In this document: positions 1-7,702 of the stretch, piece by piece | Layout: every line of letters begins with the position of its first letter | Position numbering within the stretch: the stretch's first letter is position 1 | NCBI RefSeq assembly: GCF_002343915.1 | Contig: NZ_NETK01000001.1 | Coordinates: 2,428,001-2,492,000 of the forward strand | Reading direction: 5' to 3' | From: Nannocystis exedens | Lineage (GTDB): Bacteria > Myxococcota_A > Polyangia > Nannocystales > Nannocystaceae | Length of the DNA: 64,000 nt | Notes under the pieces: generated by a model | The model's database searches: none | What the model was told of the DNA's origin: nothing | What the model saw: only the letters and a program-made list of their open reading frames with translations | Translations under genes and position numbers: made by a program

Positions 1-650
1 TTCTCGAGGATGGCCACCGCGCGGGCGCGACCGTCGCCGGCGATGGCGATCTCGAGGGCCACCCGTCCGTGCAGCGTCAGCTGCCGCGCGAGCGAGCGGC
101 GATAGCAGTCGCCGAGCTCGAGCCGGCGCTCGGCCATGGCGAGGACCACGTTGGCCTGGTCGAGCGGGTCGACGCCGACGAACGCCGGCTCGCGGCGGGC
201 CGGGCACAGCACCGGCTCCGCGCCGCAGCCCCGGCGCATGAACTCGGCCGCGTCCGGCTCGCCGAGGCCCGCCGCCGCCGAGATGCACGAAGGGGCATGT
301 CCTCCGAGACAGGCAGAGACGTACAGCGACGTCGCCGCCGCCGGGTCGCGCTGCAGCCCCTCGCCGCGCTCGAACGCCCGGGCCAGCGCGGCGCAGCCGA
401 ACGGGCTGGCCAGGTCGCAGGCCCGGCGGGCGTACGCGGCCGCCAGCGGCAGCTCGCCGAGCTCGCGGTACTGCGCGGCCATCTCGACGCACGCCGGACC
501 GTCGCCGCGGTCGCAGCGGTCGGCGAGCACGTCGTAAGCGCTGGCCGGCGGCGGCGGAGGCGAGGTCTCGGGCTCCATGGGCACGTGGCAGCCCGGCAGC
601 GACAGGACCGTCGCCGCCAGCGCCGCGAGCCGAAGGCACCGGCCCTTCAT
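1..650 (-). CDS. Sel1-like repeat lipoprotein, C-terminus beyond window
   Basis: Reading on the minus strand from ATG at 650, the protein opens with a basic start and hydrophobic run ending in LPGC, a lipoprotein signal. A Pro-rich linker follows, then Sel1/TPR-like helical pairs with regularly placed Cys (segments such as ACVEMAAQYRELGEL and GCAALARAFERGEGL). The last visible part (VALEIAIAGDGRARAV) resembles the beta-strand-rich TonB/AgmX C-terminal domain that ends many myxobacterial lipoproteins. The stop codon lies outside the window, so at least 216 residues are visible. Role is unknown; Sel1 repeats usually mediate protein contacts. Bases 282-313 inside it carry a degenerate 14-bp CATG repeat encoding LGGHAPS. 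Confidence 0.75.
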   Translation of the reverse strand, partial: MKGRCLRLAALAATVLSLPGCHVPMEPETSPPPPPASAYDVLADRCDRGDGPACVEMAAQYRELGELPLAAAYARRACDLASPFGCAALARAFERGEGLQRDPAAATSLYVSACLGGHAPSCISAAAGLGEPDAAEFMRRGCGAEPVLCPARREPAFVGVDPLDQANVVLAMAERRLELGDCYRRSLARQLTLHGRVALEIAIAGDGRARAVAILE

Positions 651-1225
651 GCTCCCAGCATGCCACGCCTGGCGCTCGTCGGCGACGCCGGCCGGCGACA
701 TCCCGCTCGCGCGACTCGCGGGCTTCCGCTTCAGATCGTCGGCCCCCGCCCCCAGCCCATGCGCAGAGTCGCCCCCGGCCCGGCGAACGGCGTCCGCGAG
801 GCGGGGCGCAGTCCGGCGATTCTCCCCCGCCGCGGCTCGCGCGGTCGACCTCGCCGTCGGGCCAGCGGCCCATCGACCCGCCGCGTGGCGGCCAGCACGA
901 GTCGCCGAGCGACGAGGCGGCGCTCCTCGGGCGACCAGGCCCGCCGCCGGCACCGATGGGCTCCCGCGACCCGCCGGCGGTCGCCGAGCGGCGAACCGGG
1001 CAATCCTCGGTCGATCCGACCCGCGGCCAGCATCGGCTCGCCGAGCGGTGCGCCGCGCCGACCAGACTCGCGGCCGGCACGGGGCGCCGGGCACAGTCCT
1101 CCGTCGACCGGGTCCCATCGCGGCCCGGGTCGGCGAGCGGCGGGTCGGACCGGACCCGACCTCCGCCGCGATCGACCGGCGGCCCCGCGTGCCGGCTCGC
1201 GCCGGCGATCGCCCGCTCGACGCGG
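651..1225. other. gene-poor stretch
   Basis: No reading frame here has convincing protein composition on either strand. It lies between the start of the Sel1-like lipoprotein gene, which reads away to the left, and the fragment at 1226-1375. It should contain the promoter of the Sel1-like gene, but I see no clear sigma-70 boxes. Confidence 0.4.
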
Positions 1226-1375
1226 TCAACCCGCGCGGTCGTACCAGGCCTTCGCCGCGGCCGGCACCTGGTCGGCGCTCGGCGAATCGAGGACCACGCC
1301 CAGCGCCTCGCGCAGCGCCCAGTCGACCAGGCGGTGCGGCGGCCTGCGTGCCCCGGGTCCCCTCGCACCGCGCAC
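1226..1375 (-). pseudogene. possible 3' gene remnant
   Basis: Directly downstream of the OmpA-like stop, a minus-strand frame encodes a short stretch with natural protein composition (LVDWALREALGVVLDSP, then DQVPAAAKAWYDRAG and stop). It can start at a GTG at 1375 but gives only 49 residues. It looks like the C-terminal end of a helical protein whose upstream part has been lost, or a small gene. No family was recognised. Confidence 0.3.
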
Positions 1376-1401
1376 GGCCGCTGCGCCTCGCCGCGCCCGC
1401 C

Positions 1402-2223
1402 TCACTTCGGCGCCAGCTTGGCCCGCGGGTACAGCACGATCTCGATGCGGCGGTTCTTCGCCTTCGACTTGCTGCTCGGCCGGTACTGGCCGAACGCCAC
1501 CGCCGCGAGGCGCGACGGATCGATCTTCGCCTCGTCCTGCAGGTAGTGGACGACGGTCAGCGCGCGCGCGGCCGACAGCTCCCAGTTGGTGACGAACGGC
1601 AGCACCGCGTCGTTGGGCTCGGGGGTCGCCTCCTCCTTCGCGGCTTTCGCGTCGGCCTTGGCGTCCTTGGCGTCCTTGGCGTTCTTGTCGCCCTTCTTGG
1701 CCTTCGGGTCCTCGCCCTTCTTGGGCTTGCGGATCACGATCGGCGAGTCGTCGGTGTGCCCCTGAACCCACACCTGCTTGTCCTCGATGTCCTTGAGGGC
1801 GGCGCCGACCTGCGCCAGCACCTCGCGGCCGTTGTCGGTCAGGTCGGCCTCGCCGACGGGGAACAGGATCTTGTCGACCAGCTCGACGCGGACCATCCCG
1901 TCCTCGGTGGTCACGTCGCCGAACTTGCCGACCACCTCGGTCAGCTTCTTCTGCAGCGCCTCGGCCTCGTCGGCCTTGGCCTTGAGTTCGGTCTCCGACT
2001 TGCGGAGCTGCTCGCTCTCGGTCTTCAGCGCGTCGAGCTCGCGCTTGGCCGCGGAGAGCTCCTCCTCGAGCGCCTGCACCCGCGGGTCCGGTCCGCGATC
2101 GGCCTCGGGCGCCCCCTCGCGCGACGGGCCCGCGGCCGGCCCCGTCGGTTGCTGCGCGCCGCAGGCGGGACCTGCCATGAATGCGGCGATGACGAAGACT
2201 GCGCGGAGGTGCTTGTTCGGCAT
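1402..2223 (-). CDS. OmpA-family peptidoglycan-binding lipoprotein with coiled coil
   Basis: 273 residues from ATG at 2223. A signal sequence ends near a Cys (AGPACGAQ), an imperfect lipobox. Residues about 45-95 form a charged heptad-like coiled coil rich in Glu, Lys and Leu. The C-terminal domain is OmpA/MotB-like: a strand ending KILFPVGEADLTDNG, then VWVQGHTDDSP, then the helix LSAARALTVVHYL and the closing RNRRIEI-type strand (here KNRRIEIVL). These match the peptidoglycan-binding fold. A Lys/Asp/Ala-rich insert (about residues 180-205) interrupts the domain after the TDD motif, which is unusual. It probably tethers the envelope to peptidoglycan. Confidence 0.85.
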   Translation of the reverse strand: MPNKHLRAVFVIAAFMAGPACGAQQPTGPAAGPSREGAPEADRGPDPRVQALEEELSAAKRELDALKTESEQLRKSETELKAKADEAEALQKKLTEVVGKFGDVTTEDGMVRVELVDKILFPVGEADLTDNGREVLAQVGAALKDIEDKQVWVQGHTDDSPIVIRKPKKGEDPKAKKGDKNAKDAKDAKADAKAAKEEATPEPNDAVLPFVTNWELSAARALTVVHYLQDEAKIDPSRLAAVAFGQYRPSSKSKAKNRRIEIVLYPRAKLAPK

Positions 2224-2412
2224 GGCGAAAGCGTAGCGGACTCGCGTCCGCCGCAGAAGCCCGCGATCGTCGAACGGTGCGCCGGCCCGCGGTCGGGGTC
2301 GCTGGCCCGCACACCCGAGTTCGCTGGCGAGCGCCGGCGAATCTGCCACTCTGGTGATTGTGACGGATTGCATTGTCGCCGATCGCCGATCACCGCGCGG
2401 CGATCGCCGCGA

Positions 2413-2498
2413 TGTCCGCCGGTCGTCCGGCTCGGACACCATTTCGCTGCATCGCGCCGGCGTACCTGGCTATGTCCGCCGACCGGCCGACTCGGACA
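2413..2498. promoter_or_regulatory. paired 26-bp inverted elements TGTCCG-N14-CGGACA
   Basis: TGTCCG at 2413-2418 faces CGGACA at 2433-2438. The same arrangement recurs at 2473-2478 and 2493-2498, exactly 60 bp later, with a similar GC-rich centre. Two identically spaced inverted repeats suggest operator sites for a dimeric regulator, or one duplicated block. They lie about 190 bp before the OmpA-like start and about 440 bp before the graspetide precursor. A related CGGACA-GT-TGTCCG element is at 17015-17028 in front of the sensor kinase. Confidence 0.4.
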
Positions 2499-2863
2499 CG
2501 GCGCCGTGCTTTTATTGCGGTGACCTCGATCACGGCCATGATTCGACGATCGGGTGATCGCCGGCGATCGGGGGAATCACCGGTCGCGTTCGTCGCGCAA
2601 TGCGCGGCCTCCTCGCGGAGGGCGGAGATACACACATCGCAGTCCCGAGAATGCGCGCGAGTTTCACACATGTGGGGGCCTAGGGCCGCACACGGAACAG
2701 CGTTGGGGGCGGGGCTGCGCCGTCCTTGCGGGCGGATCACGAATATCGCTCGAGATCGGCGTGACTATGAGCGGACTCGGCGATGAAAAAATAATGGTGC
2801 CTTGTCGCGGCGGATCGTGCATTCTCAGTACCGCTTCGTGGCGCGAATGGCGCCTCCGAGTGA

Positions 2864-2891
2864 GCGCATTCGTACGCGCGGACGAATGCGC
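2864..2891. promoter_or_regulatory. inverted repeat upstream of graspetide precursor
   Basis: GCGCATTCGT at 2864-2873 is perfectly repeated in inverse as ACGAATGCGC at 2882-2891 with an 8-bp spacer. It lies about 50 bp before the precursor start codon. It could be an operator or a 5' leader hairpin. A purine-rich GAAGAGAG before the ATG at 2942 serves as ribosome-binding site. Confidence 0.4.
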
Positions 2892-2941
2892 GTCCGTCCA
2901 CCATTCCTTTGGTCATTACCCGCAATAGAAGAGAGAACGTC

Positions 2942-3169
2942 ATGAAGAAGAACGACAAGAAGAGCAAGAAGCAGCTGAAGGACCTGTTCATCGAGGACCT
3001 CGGCCAGGTCACCGGCGGCAAGGGCCCGATCTACACCACGCAGGCGATCGGCGAGGAGTGCCCGGAGCCGACCACGCTCGCCATCGGCGAGGAGGGCCCG
3101 GATGTCACCACCCTCGCCCTCGGCGAGGAGGGTCCGGAGGCGACCACGAAGGCGCTGGGCGAGGAGTAA
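2942..3169 (+). CDS. plesiocin-like graspetide precursor peptide
   Basis: 75 residues. A Lys-rich N-terminus leads to the conserved leader motif LFIEDLGQVTGG, which ends in a double glycine at residues 25-26, the expected C39 peptidase cleavage site. The core holds four TTxxxxEE units (TTQAIGEE, TTLAIGEE, TTLALGEE, TTKALGEE) at residues 32, 44, 56 and 68, a strict 12-residue period. In characterised group 2 graspetides such as plesiocin, each unit becomes a hairpin with two ester bonds between Thr hydroxyls and Glu side chains. Ligase and exporter follow. The linker after the first unit has a Cys (residue 40) in ECPEPTT, where the later linkers have Gly-Pro. The ATG at 2942 is preferred over an upstream in-frame start because it follows a good ribosome-binding site and gives a normal leader. 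Confidence 0.93.
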   Translation: MKKNDKKSKKQLKDLFIEDLGQVTGGKGPIYTTQAIGEECPEPTTLAIGEEGPDVTTLALGEEGPEATTKALGEE

Positions 3170-3180
3170 CCCCCCGTTGA

Positions 3181-3210
3181 CGCCGGGGGGCAGCGCGCTG
3201 CCCCCCGGCG
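3181..3210 (+). terminator. perfect 15-bp palindrome between precursor and ligase genes
   Basis: Bases 3181-3195 are exactly the reverse complement of 3196-3210 (arm CGCCGGGGGGCAGCG). It starts 11 bp after the precursor stop. There is no T-run right after it; a run of seven T lies 40 bp on at 3251-3257. It probably acts as an attenuator or mRNA 3'-end stabiliser, raising precursor over enzyme expression, as is common in RiPP operons. Confidence 0.6.
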
Positions 3211-3259
3211 CCTCGCCCTGCTTGCACCTGCAACCTCTTCCCTCCTGAAATTTTTTTCC

Positions 3260-4207
3260 ATGCCTGATTCACCGATCGTCATCGTCGGCTCGCTCTCGGA
3301 CCCGCACGCGGCCGCCGTCTTCGAAGGGGTGCGCGCCCGCGGCTGCGAGCCGGTGGTGCTCGACGCCCAGCGGTTCCCGGAGGACCTGCCGATCGCGCTG
3401 GGCGAGGCGCCCGAGGACGTCGTGATCGAGGGCCGGCGCGTCGGCCGGCCGGCGGCCGTGTACGTGCGCAGCCTCTACCAGAACCCGGCCGCCTACGGCG
3501 TCGACGCCGACGAGGCGATGAAGGAGGACTGGCGGCGCACGACCCTGGCGTTCCGCGAGCGCGCGACGCTGCTGTCGGCGATCCTCCTGCGCTGGGAGGC
3601 CCAGGGCGCCGCCTTCTACAACCCCTCGTCGAGCGGCCACAACATCACCAAGCCGTACCAGCTCGCGCTGCTGCAGGCCGCCGGCCTGCCGGTGCCGGCC
3701 ACGCTGTGGAGCAACGACCCGGCGGCGGTGCGGCGGTTCTGCGACGTCCAGGGCGCGGTCGTCTACAAGCCCGTCGCCGGCGGCGCGGCGACCCGCAAGG
3801 TCGAGGCCAGGGACCTCGGCGACGAGCGGCTGGACAAGCTCCGGGCCGCGCCGGTGTGCTTCCAGGAGCTGCTGCCGGGCGACGACGTGCGCGTCTACGT
3901 GATCGACGGCCGGGTCGTGTGCGCCCTGCGGATCGTCACCGACGCGATCGACTTCCGCCAGCACGAGCAGCGCATCGACCCGATCGCGCTCGACGACGCG
4001 GTCGCGCGCGAGTGCGTGCGCGCGGCCGAGATCATCGGCCTGCGCTACACCGGCATGGACATCAAGGCCGACCGCCACGGCCGCTACAAGATCCTCGAGC
4101 TGAACCCGTCGGCGATGTTCCTCGGCTTCGAGGCGCGCGCCGGCGTCGACATCGGCGGCCCGCTGTGCGACGCTCTCGTCGCGCATCGGGCACAGCGCGG
4201 CGCGTGA
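3260..4207 (+). CDS. ATP-grasp ester ligase for graspetide maturation (PsnB-like)
   Basis: 315 residues, the usual size for graspetide ligases. The RimK-type ATP-grasp fold shows an N-terminal PreATP-grasp domain, a lysine in VVYKPVAGG (about residues 169-178) for ATP binding, the hinge/strand FQELLPGDDVRVYVIDG, and the metal-binding set D267, E280 and N282 in GMDIKAD and LELNPSAMF. Such enzymes phosphorylate Glu side chains and pass them to Thr hydroxyls to form omega-esters. It directly follows the TTxxxxEE precursor. The ribosome-binding site is weak, and the stop overlaps the next start (GTGA). Confidence 0.9.
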   Translation: MPDSPIVIVGSLSDPHAAAVFEGVRARGCEPVVLDAQRFPEDLPIALGEAPEDVVIEGRRVGRPAAVYVRSLYQNPAAYGVDADEAMKEDWRRTTLAFRERATLLSAILLRWEAQGAAFYNPSSSGHNITKPYQLALLQAAGLPVPATLWSNDPAAVRRFCDVQGAVVYKPVAGGAATRKVEARDLGDERLDKLRAAPVCFQELLPGDDVRVYVIDGRVVCALRIVTDAIDFRQHEQRIDPIALDDAVARECVRAAEIIGLRYTGMDIKADRHGRYKILELNPSAMFLGFEARAGVDIGGPLCDALVAHRAQRGA

Positions 4208-5178
4208 AGGACCCCGTGAGCGAGCCCAGCAACAACGAGGCGGCCGACCAGGCCGCGCGCCGCGTCGTCTTCCGCGGCGCGGCGCTCGAGGCCCACCGCC
4301 GCGCCTCGCGGCCCGGGCACCCGCTGCACATCGTCCCCACCTGGACGCGCTGGGCCGTCACCGTGACGATCTTGCTGGTCGGCGCCGGCCTCGTGTTCGC
4401 CGCCACCGTGCGCGTCGGCGAGTACGCCGAGGGCCGCGCGGTGGTCCGCCGCGAGGGCCGGCTGGTCGTCACCACCTCGGCGTCGGGCACCGTGCAGGCC
4501 ATCGGCGTGCGCCTCGGCCAGCGCGTCGAGGCCGGCGAGGTGCTGGTGCGCCTCGACGACGCCTCGCAGCAGGCCGAGCTCGCGCGCGTCGAGCGGGAGT
4601 ACGAGCAGCGGCTCGTCGAGCTGCTGCGCGCCCCGGCCGACGACGGCCGGCGCGAGCGGCTGGCCGCGCTCGACGGGCAGCTCCAGCTCGCGCGCGCGCG
4701 CGCGGCCGAGCGCTCGGTGGTCGCGCCGGAGCCCGGCGTGGTGTCCGACGTGCGCGTGCGCCCGGGCCAGGCGCTGGCGCCGGGCGACGCGGTCGTCGCC
4801 ATCGAGCAGGACGCCGCGCAGACCGTGGTCGTCGGCCTGTTCCCCGGCCACTACCGGCCGCTGCTCGGCGCCGCCGACACCCGCCTGTCGCTCGCGCTCG
4901 AGGGCTTCCCCGACAGCCGCCAGGACGTCGTCGTGCGCTCGGTCGCCGACGAGGTCGTCGGCCCGGCCGAGGCCATGCGCTACCTCGGGCGCGACCGCGA
5001 GGGCGCGCTGGCGCTGACCGGCCCGGTGGTGGTCGTCGTCACCGTCTTGCCGTCGGACACCTTCGTCGCCGAGGGCACCGAGTACCGGGTGTACGACGGC
5101 ATGCAGGGCACGCTCGAGGCCAAGGTGCGCTCGGCGACGCTGCTGGAGACGCTGGTCCCGGCCCTGCAGCACTTCTAA
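4204..5178 (+). CDS. HlyD-family membrane fusion protein (exporter adaptor)
   Basis: 324 residues from a GTG overlapping the ligase stop by 4 bp, so translation is probably coupled; GTG at 4216 is an alternative. One transmembrane helix spans about residues 50-68 (WAVTVTILLVGAGLVFAATV). A biotinyl-lipoyl-like barrel follows (VTTSASGTVQAIGVRLGQRVEAGEVLVRLDD), then a short helical hairpin and the second half-barrel (VVAPEPGVVSDVRVRPGQALAPGDAVVAI). It should bridge the inner-membrane exporter encoded next to an outer channel. The hairpin is short (about 50 residues) compared with classical HlyD. Confidence 0.85.
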   Translation: MKDPVSEPSNNEAADQAARRVVFRGAALEAHRRASRPGHPLHIVPTWTRWAVTVTILLVGAGLVFAATVRVGEYAEGRAVVRREGRLVVTTSASGTVQAIGVRLGQRVEAGEVLVRLDDASQQAELARVEREYEQRLVELLRAPADDGRRERLAALDGQLQLARARAAERSVVAPEPGVVSDVRVRPGQALAPGDAVVAIEQDAAQTVVVGLFPGHYRPLLGAADTRLSLALEGFPDSRQDVVVRSVADEVVGPAEAMRYLGRDREGALALTGPVVVVVTVLPSDTFVAEGTEYRVYDGMQGTLEAKVRSATLLETLVPALQHF

Positions 5179-5194
5179 GATCCGGCGGCCCGCC

Positions 5195-7405
5195 ATGAGC
5201 ACCTCGCCCGAGCCCGACCGCGCGCTGTCTCGCCGCTTTCCGGCGCTGCGCCGGCTCGGCGCGCCCGGGCCGCGCGGGCAGCTCGAGCACGTGCAGCAGA
5301 TGACGGCCGCCGACTGCGGCGCGGCCTGCCTGGCGATGGTGCTGCGCTACTACGGCCGCGAGGTCGGCCTCGACGAGCTGAGCCTCGCCATGGGCGCCGA
5401 CCAAAACGGCGTCAGCGCGCTCGGCATCCTCCGCACCGCCCGCAGCTACGGCCTGCGCGGGCGCGGCGTCCAGGTCGAGGACCTCGACGATCTGAGCCTC
5501 GTCCCGCGCGGCGCCATCCTGCACTGGGAGTTCAACCACTTCGTCGTGTTCGACCGCCTCGACCGGCGCGGGGTCTCCATCCTCGATCCCGCCCACGGTC
5601 GCCGGCGGATCAGCCCCGCCGAGTTCGACCAGGCCTTCACCGGCGTCGCCCTCCTGCTCGAGCCGGGCGAGGCGTTCGCGCCCGAGCGGCGGCGGCGGCC
5701 GCTCGTGCGCCGCTACCTCGCCAAGATCCTCGCCCACCCCGCCCTGTGGACCCGCTCGCTGCTGATGTCGGTGCTGGTCCAGCTGCTCGCGCTGGCGCTG
5801 CCGCTGATGACCACCTTGCTGGTCGACCGGATCCTCCCGCGCGGCGACCTCGACCTGCTGCAGGTCCTGGTCGGCGGCCTGGCGATGATGGTCGTCTTCA
5901 CCTTCATCAGCTCGTGGGTGCGGGCCAACCTGCTCGTCCAGCTGCGCACCCTGCTCGACGCCGACATGACGATCGGCTTCCTCGACCACCTCGTCGACCT
6001 GCCCTACGCCTTCTTTCAGCGGCGCTCGACGGGCGACCTCATGCTGCGCCTCGGCAGCAACGCCGTGGTCCGCGAGATCCTCACCTCCGGCGCGCTCTCG
6101 GCGGTGCTCGACGGCACCCTCGTCAGCCTCTACCTCGTCCTCATCTTCTGGGCCAGCCCGCTGATGGGCGGCGTCGTCGTCCTCCTCGGCGCCGTCCAGC
6201 TCTCGCTCTACTGGGCCACGCGCCGGGTCCAGCGCGAGCTGATGAGCGAGAGCCTGGCCGCGCAGGCCAAGACCTCGAGCTACGAGGTCGAGCTGCTCGG
6301 CGGCATCGAGACGCTGAAGAGCATGGGCGCCGAGTTCCGCGCCGTCGACCGCTGGTCCAACCTGTTCGTCGACGCGCTCAACGTCTCGCTGCGGCGCGGC
6401 CGGCTCGACGCCCTGGTCGGCGCGCTGCTCGGCAGCTTCAGCATGGCCGCGCCGCTCGTGATCCTCGGCACCGGCGCCACGCTGGTGCTCTCGGGCGAGC
6501 TCAGCCTCGGCGCGATGCTCGGCCTGTCGGCGCTCGGCGCCGGCTTCCTCGGCCCGCTGTCGGCGCTGGTCGCGGTCACGCTCAAGTTCCAGCTCCTCGG
6601 CAGCTACCTCGAGCGCATCGAGGACGTCATGCAGTCCGAGCCCGAGCAAGATCCCGCCCGGGTCAAGCGCGCCCCGAAGCTGTCGGGGCGGATCAAGACC
6701 GAGGCGATCTCGTTCCGCTACGCCGACAGCGTCCCGCCGGCGGTCGTCGACGTCTCGGTCGACATCGAGCCCGGCCAGTTCGTCGCCGTCGTCGGCGCCT
6801 CCGGGGCCGGCAAGTCGACCCTCGCCAAGCTGCTGGTCGGGCTCTACCGCCCGCAGCAGGGCCGCGTGCTCTACGACGGCCTCGACCTCGCCGGCCTCGA
6901 CCTCCGCAGCGTGCGCGAGCAGCTCGGCGTCGTCACCCAGCGCGGCGAATTGTTCGGCGTGTCGATCCGCGACAACATCGCCCTCGGTCGCCCCGACATG
7001 ACCCTGGAAGAGGTGATCGAGGCCGCCCGCGCCGCCTCGATCCACGACGCGATCGCCGCCCTGCCGATGGGTTACGAGACGATCCTGGCCGACGGCGGCG
7101 CCTCGCTGTCGGGCGGCCAGCGCCAGCGGCTCGCGCTCGCGCGCGCCCTGGCCGGCAAGCCCGCGATCTTGCTGCTCGACGAGGCGACCAGCAACCTCGA
7201 CACGATCAGCGAGGCGGCGATCCAGCGCTCCCTCGCGGCCCTGCGCTGCACGCGGATCGTCATCGCCCACCGCCTCAGCACCGTGATCGCCGCCGACGTG
7301 ATCCTGGTGATGGACCAGGCCCGCCTGGTCGACGCCGGCCGCCACGACGAGCTGCTCGGCCGCTGCCTGCAGTACCGCCGGCTGTACGAGAAGGGGGCGG
7401 CGTGA
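5195..7405 (+). CDS. C39 peptidase-containing ABC exporter (PCAT)
   Basis: 736 residues. The N-terminal C39 protease domain shows Q35 and catalytic C41 (MTAADCGAACLAM), H115 (FNHFVV) and D131 (ILDPAHG), a complete triad for cutting after double glycine. A six-helix ABC membrane domain spans about 160-470. The nucleotide-binding domain has Walker A GASGAGKST near 534-542, signature LSGGQ near 638, Walker B LLLDEATSNLD near 660, and the H-loop IAHRLST. It should remove the leader of the upstream graspetide and export the core across the inner membrane. Its start is 16 bp after the adaptor stop, in the same operon. A long CATG repeat array begins 28 bp after its stop. Confidence 0.93.
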   Translation: MSTSPEPDRALSRRFPALRRLGAPGPRGQLEHVQQMTAADCGAACLAMVLRYYGREVGLDELSLAMGADQNGVSALGILRTARSYGLRGRGVQVEDLDDLSLVPRGAILHWEFNHFVVFDRLDRRGVSILDPAHGRRRISPAEFDQAFTGVALLLEPGEAFAPERRRRPLVRRYLAKILAHPALWTRSLLMSVLVQLLALALPLMTTLLVDRILPRGDLDLLQVLVGGLAMMVVFTFISSWVRANLLVQLRTLLDADMTIGFLDHLVDLPYAFFQRRSTGDLMLRLGSNAVVREILTSGALSAVLDGTLVSLYLVLIFWASPLMGGVVVLLGAVQLSLYWATRRVQRELMSESLAAQAKTSSYEVELLGGIETLKSMGAEFRAVDRWSNLFVDALNVSLRRGRLDALVGALLGSFSMAAPLVILGTGATLVLSGELSLGAMLGLSALGAGFLGPLSALVAVTLKFQLLGSYLERIEDVMQSEPEQDPARVKRAPKLSGRIKTEAISFRYADSVPPAVVDVSVDIEPGQFVAVVGASGAGKSTLAKLLVGLYRPQQGRVLYDGLDLAGLDLRSVREQLGVVTQRGELFGVSIRDNIALGRPDMTLEEVIEAARAASIHDAIAALPMGYETILADGGASLSGGQRQRLALARALAGKPAILLLDEATSNLDTISEAAIQRSLAALRCTRIVIAHRLSTVIAADVILVMDQARLVDAGRHDELLGRCLQYRRLYEKGAA

Positions 7406-7433
7406 CGCGGCCGCGGTCGAGCGCGCCTTCGGG

Positions 7434-7702
7434 CATGTCGTCGAGGACATGTCGCAATGCCCATGTCTGTTCGGGCATGTCCTTCGCGCCATGCAGCGAG
7501 CCCGCTGCCGACGCCACGCCGCCTGTCTCTTCGGGCATGTCCCATCCGCCACGCGGTGACCCGCCGCACCCCGGGGCGACGGCTCGGCATGTCCTTCCGG
7601 ACATGTCTTCTCTGCCCTACGGCGCAGCGCTCCCGTCGCGCCCCGCAGCGGCCTCGTCGCGGCGCGCCGCACTGCCTGTCCCTTCGGACATGTCCGCCTC
7701 CT
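7434..7702 (+). repeat. 14-bp-phased CATG repeat array (four clusters)
   Basis: CATG occurs at 7434, 7448, 7462, 7476 and 7490, each exactly 14 bp apart. Further pairs lie at 7522/7536 (CCTG then CATG), 7588/7602, and 7675/7689. Units include CATGTCCTTCCGGA and CATGTCTGTTCGGG. This is the longest array in the window and fills nearly all of the gap between the exporter and the next gene. The ATG of its last unit (7690) is the likely start codon of that gene. Confidence 0.85.

Larger units (their letters stand above)
2224..2941. other. long divergent intergenic region upstream of the RiPP operon
   Basis: This 718-bp gap separates the divergent OmpA-like gene and the graspetide precursor. It holds a pair of 26-bp TGTCCG...CGGACA elements 60 bp apart and a 10-bp-arm inverted repeat just before the precursor, listed separately. 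Composition becomes more AT-rich toward 2660-2940. No convincing coding frame was seen. Confidence 0.5.

Noticed and set aside
7434..7702. CRISPR array
   Set aside because: The repeated core is only 4-6 bp and the spacing 8-10 bp. No cas genes are present.
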